Part shown: positions 17,174 to 25,306 of the stretch, one piece after another | Numbering within the stretch: the stretch's first letter is position 1 | How the letters are laid out: every line of letters begins with the position of its first letter | Origin: an uncultured Prevotellaceae bacterium | GTDB taxonomy: Bacteria; Bacteroidota; Bacteroidia; Bacteroidales; Bacteroidaceae | DNA: 26,844 bases | NCBI GenBank assembly: GCA_946539475.1 | Contig: CAMNHM010000020.1 | Location: 1-26,844, forward strand | Direction: 5' to 3' | Made by a program: the position numbers and the translations under genes | The notes under the pieces: model-generated | The model's database searches: none | What the model saw: the letters and a program-made list of their open reading frames with translations, nothing else | Told to the model about the DNA's origin: nothing

Positions 17174-19833
17174 TTCACCAATACTTTCCTGACGTTACCG
17201 TCAGCATTTACTATGATATTGATGCCCTTTCGCAACTCGTTCTGACGTGAGCCGCTGATGTTGTAGATGCCTTCAGGCATGCTGATGCTGTGCTCCACTT
17301 CGGCAATGCCATCCATCTGCTCCTGAATGAGCTTCTTCGATTCCTCACCCTCGTTGGTGATGTAGATATTGAAGAATCCGGCGCGAGGACCATTGTTGAC
17401 AGTGCGAACGCGTGTGTAAACTGGAGTGGTCTCCTCATAGCTACGTACGAACATATGGTAGAGGCGGCGAGTGGGGTTCAGCACAAGTGTATCGCCAACT
17501 TGTTTCCATCCAGCGTCGTCAGCCTCAGGATCGGTAGCCACTTCGACTACCAGTCGTGCGTATGGTGAACCCTTGTAGTTGACGATGTATGCCACATAGT
17601 CGAACGGGCCGGCAATGGGCTGTGTGGTCTGGATCTTGGCGCTGGCAGGATACTGAGTGTCCCAGTCGAAGAGGTTCACAATGAACGGGGTGACAGGCAG
17701 GTAGGTATCCTCATCTTCAACAGTAGCGGGGTTGCAGGGACCACTGCCTGAGTCGCCATAGTTCAGTTCAGGGTTGGCACCCTCCCAGGAGACGCGCTGT
17801 CCGCGTGAGCGTACGCTCCAGCCATTCTCGAAGTCGACCACTTCCTCGTTGTTCAGTTTGTGGTGGATGATACTGTCGTTGCCGTCGCTGCCAACCACTG
17901 TCTCGTCAAACTCAGGATCCCAGTAGGGATGGTCGTTGGTGTTGGCCCAGCTGAAATAGTAGCCTACGTTGCCCCCCGACTTGTTAGTGCGCTCGTAGTA
18001 AGTGTCTTGATTGGCGTCCATCTGTGCCAGAATGTCAATGCGCACGTGTGGATTCTTCACATTGACCATAGCCTCGGCCACCTTCGAATTGAGGTATCCC
18101 TCGCAAGTCTGGAAGGCATAGATGGTTTTGCCTCTGGTAATGGTAATCGGGCCGTTGTAGGGGCTGCTCTTCTGTGTGGTGCCGTCGCCCTTGTAGTTGT
18201 AGTAAATCTTGGCTCCCTCCAGCTCAGAGCTGATGGTGACGATGGTCTTACCATCCTCCTGCTCCATGGCGAAGGTGGGTAGCGGGGCCTTCTGGCGGAT
18301 GTCAATCAGCTTCTCGGCGACAAGACTCATCAGATAACCGTCGCCACGAGCAATAGCCTTGACTGTAGTTTCTTGTTCGACGGTGAAAGGCTCAGTATAG
18401 CGAGTACTCTCCTCTGTCGGGTCTGATCCGTCGAGTGTGTAGAAAATCTCTGGTAGTGGGGCTGCATCCTGGATAGAAACGGTGGTTGCCAGATTCTCAT
18501 ACTCAAGTGTGAAGGTGGGAGCAGGAGCCTGAGTGACAGGGGCCTTTGAGCTAGCAAGCAGTGCAAGGGCATTGCCCAAAATGTCAGGTGTAGCGGCATC
18601 GGCCAGTGTCTCCTGCGTGTAGGGGATATAAATGTAGCCATTGTGGGCAAGGTTATGGGTATGAATGGCTACGACATCCTCGTTCTGGTAAGCTACAGCC
18701 AAGACGGGATCGTCGGCAAAGAGTCCGGCAAGTTTCAGACCCTGGAAAGGCACCTCGTTGCTCACAGCTAGCACGAATGTGGGTTCCTCAGCATCAGGAT
18801 CCTCGATTAGTTCTAGCTTCCTGAACAATGCATGGTTTGGATTAGTGGTGGTGGCAAACTGTATGCCGGCGTCAACGGCTTCTCCATAGCCCCATGCTGC
18901 ATAGAGGTTGGGATTGAGGTTCAGGATGGGCACGAAGGGCTGCACCAGCTTCAGCGAAGCAATGGCATCGGCATTGTCGACGGTAGAGCTGATGGCGATA
19001 GCATCATAGTCGGCGAAGTCCTCCATCGTAAAGGTCTTGTTGGCCTCGATGGCAGTCACCTTATTCATATAGTCGTCGGCGAGCGTCTTGTAGCCCAGGT
19101 CGGCGTCGAGCGCGCCGTTGTAGAGGTAAGCCACGTTGCGTGCCTCGGTGTTCTCTCCGATCTCGATGAGGTAGATGTGGCAACCGCTGGTGGGCTTAAC
19201 ATAGATGTCTACTAGTCCGTCGCCGTCAGGGTCGGTCACACCTTCAGGCAGTGTCCACATGTCCCATGTGCGCGACTCCTGTGCATCAGGCGTGAAGGTA
19301 TCGCCGATGATGTGCATCTCTCCATTTTCATCGCTCACATAGAGTCCGATACCGCGTCCTTGTCCGCTACGGTGCGACTCAACGACGAATGTCATCTTCT
19401 GGCCAATGCCGACATTGGGAATGCGGAAGGCATAGGGAGTATTGTTGATACCCAACCAGAGATATTGTGGGCCGGCATAGGTACCGATACTAGTTGAAGC
19501 ATAGTCAACGGCGATAGCTAGGTTGCGGCTAGCGCAGTATTCCTGACCAAAGTCGAGACCCTCGAGCTCGGAGATCACCACACCGTTAGCCTTAACCGTT
19601 CCATAGTTGTCCCCGTCCTGATACCAGAAACAACGCTTGTCGACGGCATTCATATTACTTAGATACTCTACGTCACTCCAACCTGTTTCATCGCCCTGTT
19701 CATCATCGGCGATGAGGTTGTCAATGGTTTGCTGGCTAAACTTGGTGAAGTCCCAGCGGCGATAGCTTTGTGCGTTGACAGTCTCTGCAAATGCCAACAT
19801 CGCTACGGTCATGAGGATAAAGATTCTTTTCAT
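17170..19833 (-). CDS. Secreted multi-module protein: N-terminal WDFT module, CHB_HEX-like repeats, tail; no enzyme domain recognised
   Basis: First gene of the minus-strand operon, 887 residues, with a signal peptide (1-22, VNAQ). The WDFT module comes directly after it (27-225), the mirror of its C-terminal place in the two following genes. Residues ~232-430 read as an alpha/beta region of unknown type (NVAYLYNGALDADLGYKTLA...). Residues ~435-510 and ~515-592 are two beta-sandwich repeats of the chitobiase C-terminal type (FYTLDGSDPTEEST, IYYNYKGDGTTQKS). Residues ~598-840 are unfamiliar and rich in Asp, Trp and Tyr. The tail (GIYNISGSRQNELRKGINII...) is a variant of the family tail. The stop overlaps the PL11 start. 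I infer a large surface glycan-binding protein; the unassigned 598-840 region could still be catalytic. Confidence 0.85.
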   Translation of the reverse strand: MKRIFILMTVAMLAFAETVNAQSYRRWDFTKFSQQTIDNLIADDEQGDETGWSDVEYLSNMNAVDKRCFWYQDGDNYGTVKANGVVISELEGLDFGQEYCASRNLAIAVDYASTSIGTYAGPQYLWLGINNTPYAFRIPNVGIGQKMTFVVESHRSGQGRGIGLYVSDENGEMHIIGDTFTPDAQESRTWDMWTLPEGVTDPDGDGLVDIYVKPTSGCHIYLIEIGENTEARNVAYLYNGALDADLGYKTLADDYMNKVTAIEANKTFTMEDFADYDAIAISSTVDNADAIASLKLVQPFVPILNLNPNLYAAWGYGEAVDAGIQFATTTNPNHALFRKLELIEDPDAEEPTFVLAVSNEVPFQGLKLAGLFADDPVLAVAYQNEDVVAIHTHNLAHNGYIYIPYTQETLADAATPDILGNALALLASSKAPVTQAPAPTFTLEYENLATTVSIQDAAPLPEIFYTLDGSDPTEESTRYTEPFTVEQETTVKAIARGDGYLMSLVAEKLIDIRQKAPLPTFAMEQEDGKTIVTISSELEGAKIYYNYKGDGTTQKSSPYNGPITITRGKTIYAFQTCEGYLNSKVAEAMVNVKNPHVRIDILAQMDANQDTYYERTNKSGGNVGYYFSWANTNDHPYWDPEFDETVVGSDGNDSIIHHKLNNEEVVDFENGWSVRSRGQRVSWEGANPELNYGDSGSGPCNPATVEDEDTYLPVTPFIVNLFDWDTQYPASAKIQTTQPIAGPFDYVAYIVNYKGSPYARLVVEVATDPEADDAGWKQVGDTLVLNPTRRLYHMFVRSYEETTPVYTRVRTVNNGPRAGFFNIYITNEGEESKKLIQEQMDGIAEVEHSISMPEGIYNISGSRQNELRKGINIIVNADGNVRKVLVK

Positions 19834-19881
19834 AGCTGTAATGTTTAGTATTAATGATTAGTTTGTTTCTCTTTTCGGCTG

Positions 19882-19889
19882 CAAAGATA
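19882..19889 (-). promoter_or_regulatory. Candidate -7 element TATCTTTG of the minus-strand operon
   Basis: Minus-strand TATCTTTG lies 49 bp upstream of the 887-aa ATG (19833) in the 193-bp divergent region, giving a predicted leader of about 40 nt. No TTTG is found at the expected -33 position. Confidence 0.62.
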
Positions 19890-19922
19890 ATAATAACCTG
19901 TGGAATATGGGGGACGGAAAAT

Positions 19923-19934
19923 CGTCTTTTGACG
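19923..19934. promoter_or_regulatory. Small inverted repeat CGTC-TTTT-GACG in the divergent promoter region
   Basis: A perfect 4-bp palindromic pair around TTTT lies almost midway between the two outward-facing -7 elements (19882-19889 minus, 19997-20004 plus). It could be part of an operator that controls both operons, but it is short enough to arise by chance. Confidence 0.22.
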
Positions 19935-19996
19935 TACACTTTTTAGTCATGACAAAAAAAAATGCGAGAAATGCATGGTCTTTCGATTATTTTGCG

Positions 19997-20004
19997 TAAA
20001 TTTG
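19997..20004 (+). promoter_or_regulatory. Candidate -7 element TAAATTTG of the plus-strand operon
   Basis: TAAATTTG matches TAnnTTTG exactly and lies 22 bp before the CotH-like ATG at 20027, predicting a very short leader of about 16 nt. The start codon has no Shine-Dalgarno sequence (TTCTACTAAACAGATG). Confidence 0.62.
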
Positions 20005-20026
20005 CACCACTAATTCTACTAAACAG

Positions 20027-21886
20027 ATGAAGCGATATGATTGTCTTTGCCTCCTGATGTGCTGCACAGCTACCCTCTGGGCGCAGCAGCTGAGCAAGCC
20101 TCATGGCATCTACACCCAGCTGACAACTGTCAAAGCGACCAGTGACCAGGGTGCAGAGATGAGGTACACTCTCGATGGCAGTGAGCCCACCATGCAGAGT
20201 CCTGTCTACGAGAAACCGTTCGTGCTGGGCAAGACCACTGTGCTGAGGGTAGGGGAGGTGAGTGGCGACACTATCCGCAAGCCAGTGACCACTGCCACCT
20301 ACATCTTTCCCCAGTCAGTATTGTCTCAGCCCAACAATCCTGAGGGCTATCCTGATAACTGGGGAAAATATGCCCAGATGAGGGGAACTGCCACTGCCGA
20401 CTATGAGATGGACCCTGAACTGACGGCTGATAATACCTATCGAGAGAAAATCAGCGAGGGCCTGCGCGAGCTGCCCATCCTCTCACTCGTAACTGATCGT
20501 GGTCATTTCTTCAACCTCGAACAAGACGAGGAGCGTGGTGGCATTTATATTTTTACGGGCGCGCCCGTGGGAAGTGGCGTGGGACGTGGTTGGGAACGTC
20601 CAGTGTCAATGGAACTGATAGGCGGCCCTCAGCAGCACGACCTCACCATCGACTGCGTGGTGAAGATTCACGGAGGCCACGGCCGTCTTCCTGAGAAGAA
20701 TCCCAAGCACTCGCTGCGAATTACCTTCAAGAGCGACTTTGGCGGCCCAGGCAAACTTCGTTATCCTTTGTTTGGTGAGCGTGGTGTCTCTACGTTCAAC
20801 TCTCTTGTCCTACGAGCCTTTTTTGGCAATGCGTGGCAGCATTGGAAAAATGATTCTCGCGAGCGTGCTCAGTACACACGCGACCTATGGGCAAGGCATA
20901 TGCAACGCCTCCTGGGACATTCTTGTGCCGACGGCATCTATGTACACCTCTTTATTAATGGTCTCTACTGGGGAATCTACAACATTGCTGAACGTGTCGA
21001 TGACAACTATTGCAAAGAGCATTTCGGAGGAAAGAAAAGCGACTACGATGTGATTAAAGTAGAGGAGCAGGGTGGACGCCACACCATTGAGGCAGGCGAT
21101 GGCACGCTCGACAAATGGAATGAGATGCTGGCCTTAGTCGAAAAGGCTGCTTCCAGTCGTGACAGCTACTACCGCCTGCAGGGAATGAATGCCCAGGGTG
21201 AGCGTGATGCCTCGATTGAGCCGTTACTCGACATCGACGGTTTCATCGACTATATGCTTATCAACCAGTATGGCGGCAATACTGACTGGGATCAGCACAA
21301 CTGGATAGCGTTCCGCAATCGCACCCAAGCCGACAAGGGCTTCGAGTTCATCTGCTGGGATACGGAGTCGATATTCGAATCGCTTTCCGACAACAAACTG
21401 GGACTTAACACACGCGATTGTCCAAGTGGCATTTTCATGCAGTTGATGCACAACCGCCTGTTCCAGAATCGCTATATGGATCGAGCCCACCAGTTGCTCA
21501 CGCCACCAGGTATGCTCTCGCCGGAGCCTGTCATAGCTCTTTGGGACAGCCTGTACAACACCATCGCTTCCTCGCTCTATGCCGAGGCGGCCCGCTGGGG
21601 TGACTATCGGCGTGACGTGCATCCATATCAGACGCAAGGTGACCTCTATACCCCTGACGATTATTATCTGGCTGAGCGTCAGCGCTTGCTCAACGACTAT
21701 TTCCCCTACCGCAGCGAGCGTGTGCTCAACGATATGGAGCAGATGGGGTGGTACTCCACCAACATCACTCCTCAACTCTCAGATGCCCAGTCTGACAATT
21801 CTGTCTACGACCTTCAGGGTCGCCGTGTCCAGCGTCCTGCCCGCCGTGGAATCTACATCAGAAACAAGAAACTTATCATTCACTAA
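20027..21886 (+). CDS. CotH-kinase-family secreted protein with N-terminal CHB_HEX-like domain
   Basis: The 619-residue product has a signal peptide (1-20, LWAQ). Residues ~22-92 are a chitobiase C-terminal-like beta-sandwich (MRYTLDGSEPTMQSPVYEKP), related to those in the divergent 887-aa gene. Residues ~140-520 match the CotH family: KIHGGHGRLPEKNPKHSLRI (213-232), KLRYPLFGE, YVHLFINGLYWGIYNIAERV (305-324), then a D-x-D-rich segment with NTDWDQHNW and FEFICWDTE. CotH of Bacillus is an atypical spore-coat kinase; the role of secreted Bacteroidota relatives is unknown, and ATP outside the cell is unlikely. The tail is VYDLQGRRVQRPARRGIYIR. It opens the plus operon, 15 bp before PL11, so I infer an accessory or binding role in RG-I use. 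Confidence 0.88.
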   Translation: MKRYDCLCLLMCCTATLWAQQLSKPHGIYTQLTTVKATSDQGAEMRYTLDGSEPTMQSPVYEKPFVLGKTTVLRVGEVSGDTIRKPVTTATYIFPQSVLSQPNNPEGYPDNWGKYAQMRGTATADYEMDPELTADNTYREKISEGLRELPILSLVTDRGHFFNLEQDEERGGIYIFTGAPVGSGVGRGWERPVSMELIGGPQQHDLTIDCVVKIHGGHGRLPEKNPKHSLRITFKSDFGGPGKLRYPLFGERGVSTFNSLVLRAFFGNAWQHWKNDSRERAQYTRDLWARHMQRLLGHSCADGIYVHLFINGLYWGIYNIAERVDDNYCKEHFGGKKSDYDVIKVEEQGGRHTIEAGDGTLDKWNEMLALVEKAASSRDSYYRLQGMNAQGERDASIEPLLDIDGFIDYMLINQYGGNTDWDQHNWIAFRNRTQADKGFEFICWDTESIFESLSDNKLGLNTRDCPSGIFMQLMHNRLFQNRYMDRAHQLLTPPGMLSPEPVIALWDSLYNTIASSLYAEAARWGDYRRDVHPYQTQGDLYTPDDYYLAERQRLLNDYFPYRSERVLNDMEQMGWYSTNITPQLSDAQSDNSVYDLQGRRVQRPARRGIYIRNKKLIIH

Positions 21887-21901
21887 CACAACTACACAAC
21901 A

Positions 21902-23857
21902 ATGAAAACAAAACTCATGCTAGGATGCCTGTTGATGGTGGGATGCCTGACTGCTGTGGCACAGCCCCGCTACAACATGGACAAGATGAATCGAGAAAAA
22001 CTGAACCGTGGCGTCGTTGCCATTCGTAGCGGACAGAAAGTCGTCGTCAGCTGGCGGACGCTCACCTCTGATGCTGTCGGAGAGTCCTTCGACGTCTATC
22101 GTGATGGGAAGAAGCTCAATACATCCCCCCTCAAGAAGGGAGGCACCTTCTTCGTCGACGAGCAACCCTCCGATCAGGATGCCGTCTATGAAGTGCGAGG
22201 CGGCGGAAAGAACGGCAGCTACACCCTCAAGAAAGATGCCCCCATCGGCTTCATCCCCATTCCTATCCAGAAGCCCGACGACGGTACAACCCCTGACGGC
22301 CGCCGCTTCACCTACTCGGCCAATGATGCCAGTGTGGGCGATGTCGATGGCGACGGACAATACGAGATTATCCTGAAGTGGGACCCCTCCAATGCCCATG
22401 ACAATGCCCACGACGGCTTCACGGGCAACGTACTTTTCGACTGCTATCGTCTCGATGGCACCCGTCTCTGGCGCATCGACATGGGGCGCAACATACGTGC
22501 CGGAGCACACTACACGCAGTTCATGGTCTTCGACTTTGATGGCGACGGCAAGGCTGAGATGATGGTGAAGACGGCCGATGGCACCGTCGACGGGCGTGGC
22601 AAGGTCATTGGCGACCCCAATGCCGACTATCGCGTTGGAGTAAAGGAGGCCCAGGAGCGCCTAGCCAATCCGCAGCCTCAGCAGCAGGCACAGCCAGGAC
22701 AGCGCCAGCAGCGTGGAGGAGGCATCCCTAAGGAAGGCCGCATCCTTGAGGGACCAGAGTTCATTAGCGTTTTCAATGGGCTGACGGGCGAGGTCATGGA
22801 CACCAAGCCCTATGTGCCCGATCGTGGCAACCTGCCCGACTGGGGTGACGACCGTGGCAACCGTTCAGAGCGCTACCTAGCCGGCGTGGCCTATCTCGAC
22901 GGCATACACGCCAGTGGCATCTTCTGCAGAGGATACTACACCCGCACCGTCATCGCCGCCTGGGACTGGGACGGACGGACACTGAAGAACCGCTGGACCT
23001 TCGACAGCCGTGAGCCTCAGTGGGCAAGCTATGCCGGGCAGGGCAACCACAACCTGCGCGTGGCTGACGTCGACGGCGACGGATGCGACGAGATTACCTA
23101 CGGAGCCATGTGCGTCGACAACGACGGGCGCGGACTCTACAACACCCGCTTCGGACATGGCGACGCCATGCACCTCACAGCCTTCGACCCCACCACCACC
23201 GAGTTGCAGGTATGGGATTGCCACGAGAACCGCCGCGACGGCTCTGAGCTGCGCAATGCCCGCACGGGAGAGGTCATCTTCCAGATACCCAGCAAGAGCG
23301 ACGTAGGGCGCTGCATGGCTGCAGACATCGACCCCACCAACCCGGGCGTAGAGATGTGGAGCAGCGACAGCCATGGCGTGCGCAACATCAAGGGCGAGGT
23401 GGTCATAGGCACGAAGGACAGCGACGACCCGCAGCACAACACGCAGGTCACGATGAACGGACGCTGGCTGTCAGTCAACTTCGGCATCTGGTGGGACGGC
23501 GACCTCCTGCGCGAGCTTCTCGACCACGAGACCGTCACGAAGTACGACTGGAAGAACCGTGCCGTCGTCGACCTGCAGAAGTTCGAGGGACAGTTCAACA
23601 ACGGCTCGAAGTCCAACCCGTGCCTCTCAGCCGACCTGTTGGGCGACTGGCGCGAGGAGGTGCTCATCCGCAACCGCGAGAGCTCCGAGCTGCGCCTCTA
23701 TGTCACGACCATCCCTACCGACTATCGCATCAACTGTCTCATGGAGGACATCCCCTATCGCCTCAGCGTAGCTGCCGAGAACACTGCCTACAACCAGCCG
23801 CCTGAGACAGGATTCTACCTAGGCCCCGACAAGACCGTCAATCCGTTCCTGAAGTAA
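21902..23857 (+). CDS. PL11 rhamnogalacturonan lyase, single-domain form
   Basis: The 651-residue product has the normal length and order of PL11: MDKMNREKLNRGVVAI and SWRTLTSD at the start, calcium loops DVDGDGQYE (147-155), DFDGDGKAE (211-219) and DVDGDGCDE, IRAGAHYTQFMVFDF (198-212), IFCRGYYTRTVIA, and LSADLLGDWREEVLIR near the end. It lacks the WDFT module and tail of the 1010-aa paralogue. A Gln/Gly-rich insert (PQPQQQAQPGQRQQRGGG, about 257-274) breaks the propeller. The N-terminus (MKTKLMLGCLLMVGCLTAVA) has a cysteine preceded by MVG, close to but not a standard lipobox, so it is either a lipoprotein or cleaved at AVAQ. Paralogue pairs of PL11 often split into endo- and exo-acting forms. 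Which is which cannot be told here. Confidence 0.95.
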   Translation: MKTKLMLGCLLMVGCLTAVAQPRYNMDKMNREKLNRGVVAIRSGQKVVVSWRTLTSDAVGESFDVYRDGKKLNTSPLKKGGTFFVDEQPSDQDAVYEVRGGGKNGSYTLKKDAPIGFIPIPIQKPDDGTTPDGRRFTYSANDASVGDVDGDGQYEIILKWDPSNAHDNAHDGFTGNVLFDCYRLDGTRLWRIDMGRNIRAGAHYTQFMVFDFDGDGKAEMMVKTADGTVDGRGKVIGDPNADYRVGVKEAQERLANPQPQQQAQPGQRQQRGGGIPKEGRILEGPEFISVFNGLTGEVMDTKPYVPDRGNLPDWGDDRGNRSERYLAGVAYLDGIHASGIFCRGYYTRTVIAAWDWDGRTLKNRWTFDSREPQWASYAGQGNHNLRVADVDGDGCDEITYGAMCVDNDGRGLYNTRFGHGDAMHLTAFDPTTTELQVWDCHENRRDGSELRNARTGEVIFQIPSKSDVGRCMAADIDPTNPGVEMWSSDSHGVRNIKGEVVIGTKDSDDPQHNTQVTMNGRWLSVNFGIWWDGDLLRELLDHETVTKYDWKNRAVVDLQKFEGQFNNGSKSNPCLSADLLGDWREEVLIRNRESSELRLYVTTIPTDYRINCLMEDIPYRLSVAAENTAYNQPPETGFYLGPDKTVNPFLK

Positions 23858-23862
23858 AAAGT

Positions 23863-23903
23863 CCCCATCAACCCCATTAACCCCATTAACCCCATCCCCC
23901 CCC
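23863..23903. repeat. 9-bp tandem repeat and C8 run directly before the GH105 start
   Basis: Units CCCCATCAA (23863-23871), CCCCATTAA (23872-23880, 23881-23889) and a partial CCCCAT (23890-23895) are followed by eight C residues (23896-23903) and then AATG. The repeat therefore fills the PL11-GH105 gap and stands where a ribosome binding site would be. On the minus strand it reads GGGGTTRAT ending in GGGGACTTTTT, a layout shared with the arrays at 541-660 and 26794-26833. Confidence 0.9.
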
Positions 23904-23904
23904 A

Positions 23905-25296
23905 ATGAGAAAAACCATCATTGCAACCCTGTTGCTGGCAATGCCCACGCTGGCCATGGCTCAGCAGCCTGTCAACGACAACAATACCGCACTCCACCTC
24001 ATGCGACCAGGCTATCGCATCGCCTACGGCATCCCCAAGAGCGAAGAGGTGAAGCAGACCATCGACCGCATCCTGCGCTACATCGACCAGGAGACGCCTG
24101 CAGCCCTCGTCGACCGCTCGTCAGGGCAGGAGGTCACCGACTATACGAAGATCAACGAGCGCACGCAGCTGCGGCAGGGAGGCTTCCGACTGACGAGCTA
24201 CGAGTGGGGCGTCACCTTCTCAGCCGTCCTCGCTGCCTACCAGGCGACGGGCGATGCTGCCTACCGCGACTATGTCTTCAAGCGCCACCGCCTGCTGGCC
24301 GACATCGTGCCCTACTACAAGAAGCTCTTCCAGCAGGGTAAGAACTTCGACGGCAACATACGGCGCGTCATCGACCCACATGCCCTCGACGACGCCGGCG
24401 CCGTCTGCGCATCGATGATCAAGTCGCTGCTCATGGATTCCTCGATGCCCCTGCGCCCCGTCATCGACAACTACACCGACTTCATCATGAACAAGGAGTA
24501 CCGCCTTGCCGACGGCACCCTCGCACGCCTGCGCCCGCAGAAGAACACGGTGTGGCTCGACGATATGTTCATGGGCATCCCGCCACTGGCCTACTATGGC
24601 AAGCTGACGGGCGACGCGAAGTACTACGACGAGGCAGCACGCCAGGTGCTGCAGTTTGCCAGCAGGATGTTCGTGCCTGAGAAGAAGCTCTTCCGCCACG
24701 GATGGGTAGAGGCCATGCAGCCACATCCCGCCTTCTTCTGGGGGCGCGCCAACGGATGGGCCATCCTCACCCTCTGCGAGGTGCTCGACGTGCTGCCACA
24801 GAACCATCCGCAGCGACCTGCCATCCTCGACCTACTGAAACAGCATGCCGAGGGACTCGCAGCGCTGCAGCATCACGACGGCTTCTGGCATCAGCTGCTC
24901 GACCGCAACGACACCTATCTTGAGACCTCTGCCACAGCCATCTATACCTACTGCCTGGCACACGCCGTCTGTCAGGGCTGGCTCGATGCCAAGGCCTACG
25001 GCCCAGTATGCCTGCTCGGATGGCATGCCGTGCAGTCGGCAGTCAACGACAAGGGACAGGTGGAGGGCGTCTGCGTCGGCACAGGCATGGGCTTCGAACC
25101 CGCCTTCTATGCCTATCGTCCTGTCAACGTCATGGCCGCCCACGGCTATGGGCCTGCTATCTGGGCCGGGGCAGAGATTATCCGGCTGCTGAAGCAGACA
25201 CACCCGAAGATGAACGACAGCGCCGTACAGTTCTACGACCAGCCGATCAATACCAACCGCGCCATCTTCAGTGTCGACGGAAAGACCGACTTCTAG
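23905..25296 (+). CDS. GH105 unsaturated rhamnogalacturonyl hydrolase
   Basis: GH105 enzymes (YteR/YesR type) remove the 4,5-unsaturated galacturonyl group that PL11 leaves at the non-reducing end, by hydration of the double bond. The 463-residue product has a signal peptide (1-20, AMAQ), so it acts in the periplasm. It shows the (alpha/alpha)6-barrel motifs RLTSYEWGVTFSAVLAAYQA (95-114), VWLDDMFMGIPPLAYYGKLT (216-235; the Asp pair 219/220 includes the expected catalytic Asp), WVEAMQPHPAFFWGRANGWA (267-286) and YLETSATAIYTYCLA. Its length is greater than the ~370 of Bacillus YteR but usual for Bacteroidota relatives. It lies 47 bp after PL11 and 10 bp before GH26. The start has no SD, only C-rich repeat. 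Confidence 0.94.
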   Translation: MRKTIIATLLLAMPTLAMAQQPVNDNNTALHLMRPGYRIAYGIPKSEEVKQTIDRILRYIDQETPAALVDRSSGQEVTDYTKINERTQLRQGGFRLTSYEWGVTFSAVLAAYQATGDAAYRDYVFKRHRLLADIVPYYKKLFQQGKNFDGNIRRVIDPHALDDAGAVCASMIKSLLMDSSMPLRPVIDNYTDFIMNKEYRLADGTLARLRPQKNTVWLDDMFMGIPPLAYYGKLTGDAKYYDEAARQVLQFASRMFVPEKKLFRHGWVEAMQPHPAFFWGRANGWAILTLCEVLDVLPQNHPQRPAILDLLKQHAEGLAALQHHDGFWHQLLDRNDTYLETSATAIYTYCLAHAVCQGWLDAKAYGPVCLLGWHAVQSAVNDKGQVEGVCVGTGMGFEPAFYAYRPVNVMAAHGYGPAIWAGAEIIRLLKQTHPKMNDSAVQFYDQPINTNRAIFSVDGKTDF

Positions 25297-25306
25297 AATC
25301 ATTACT

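Noticed and set aside
21902..21961. Clear lipoprotein signal in the 651-aa PL11
   Set aside because: The residues before Cys15 are M-V-G, not the usual L-A/S-G/A, and a good signal peptidase I site (AVAQ) follows; left as ambiguous in the annotation.
22877..23437. 186-codon minus-strand frame
   Set aside because: Mirror of the second PL11; calcium-loop codons read backwards give the Val/Asp pattern. No independent support.
25271..25306. Upstream GH26 start overlapping GH105
   Set aside because: It would put a charged 12-residue extension before the signal peptide; the ATG at 25307 gives a clean signal and a usual operon gap.
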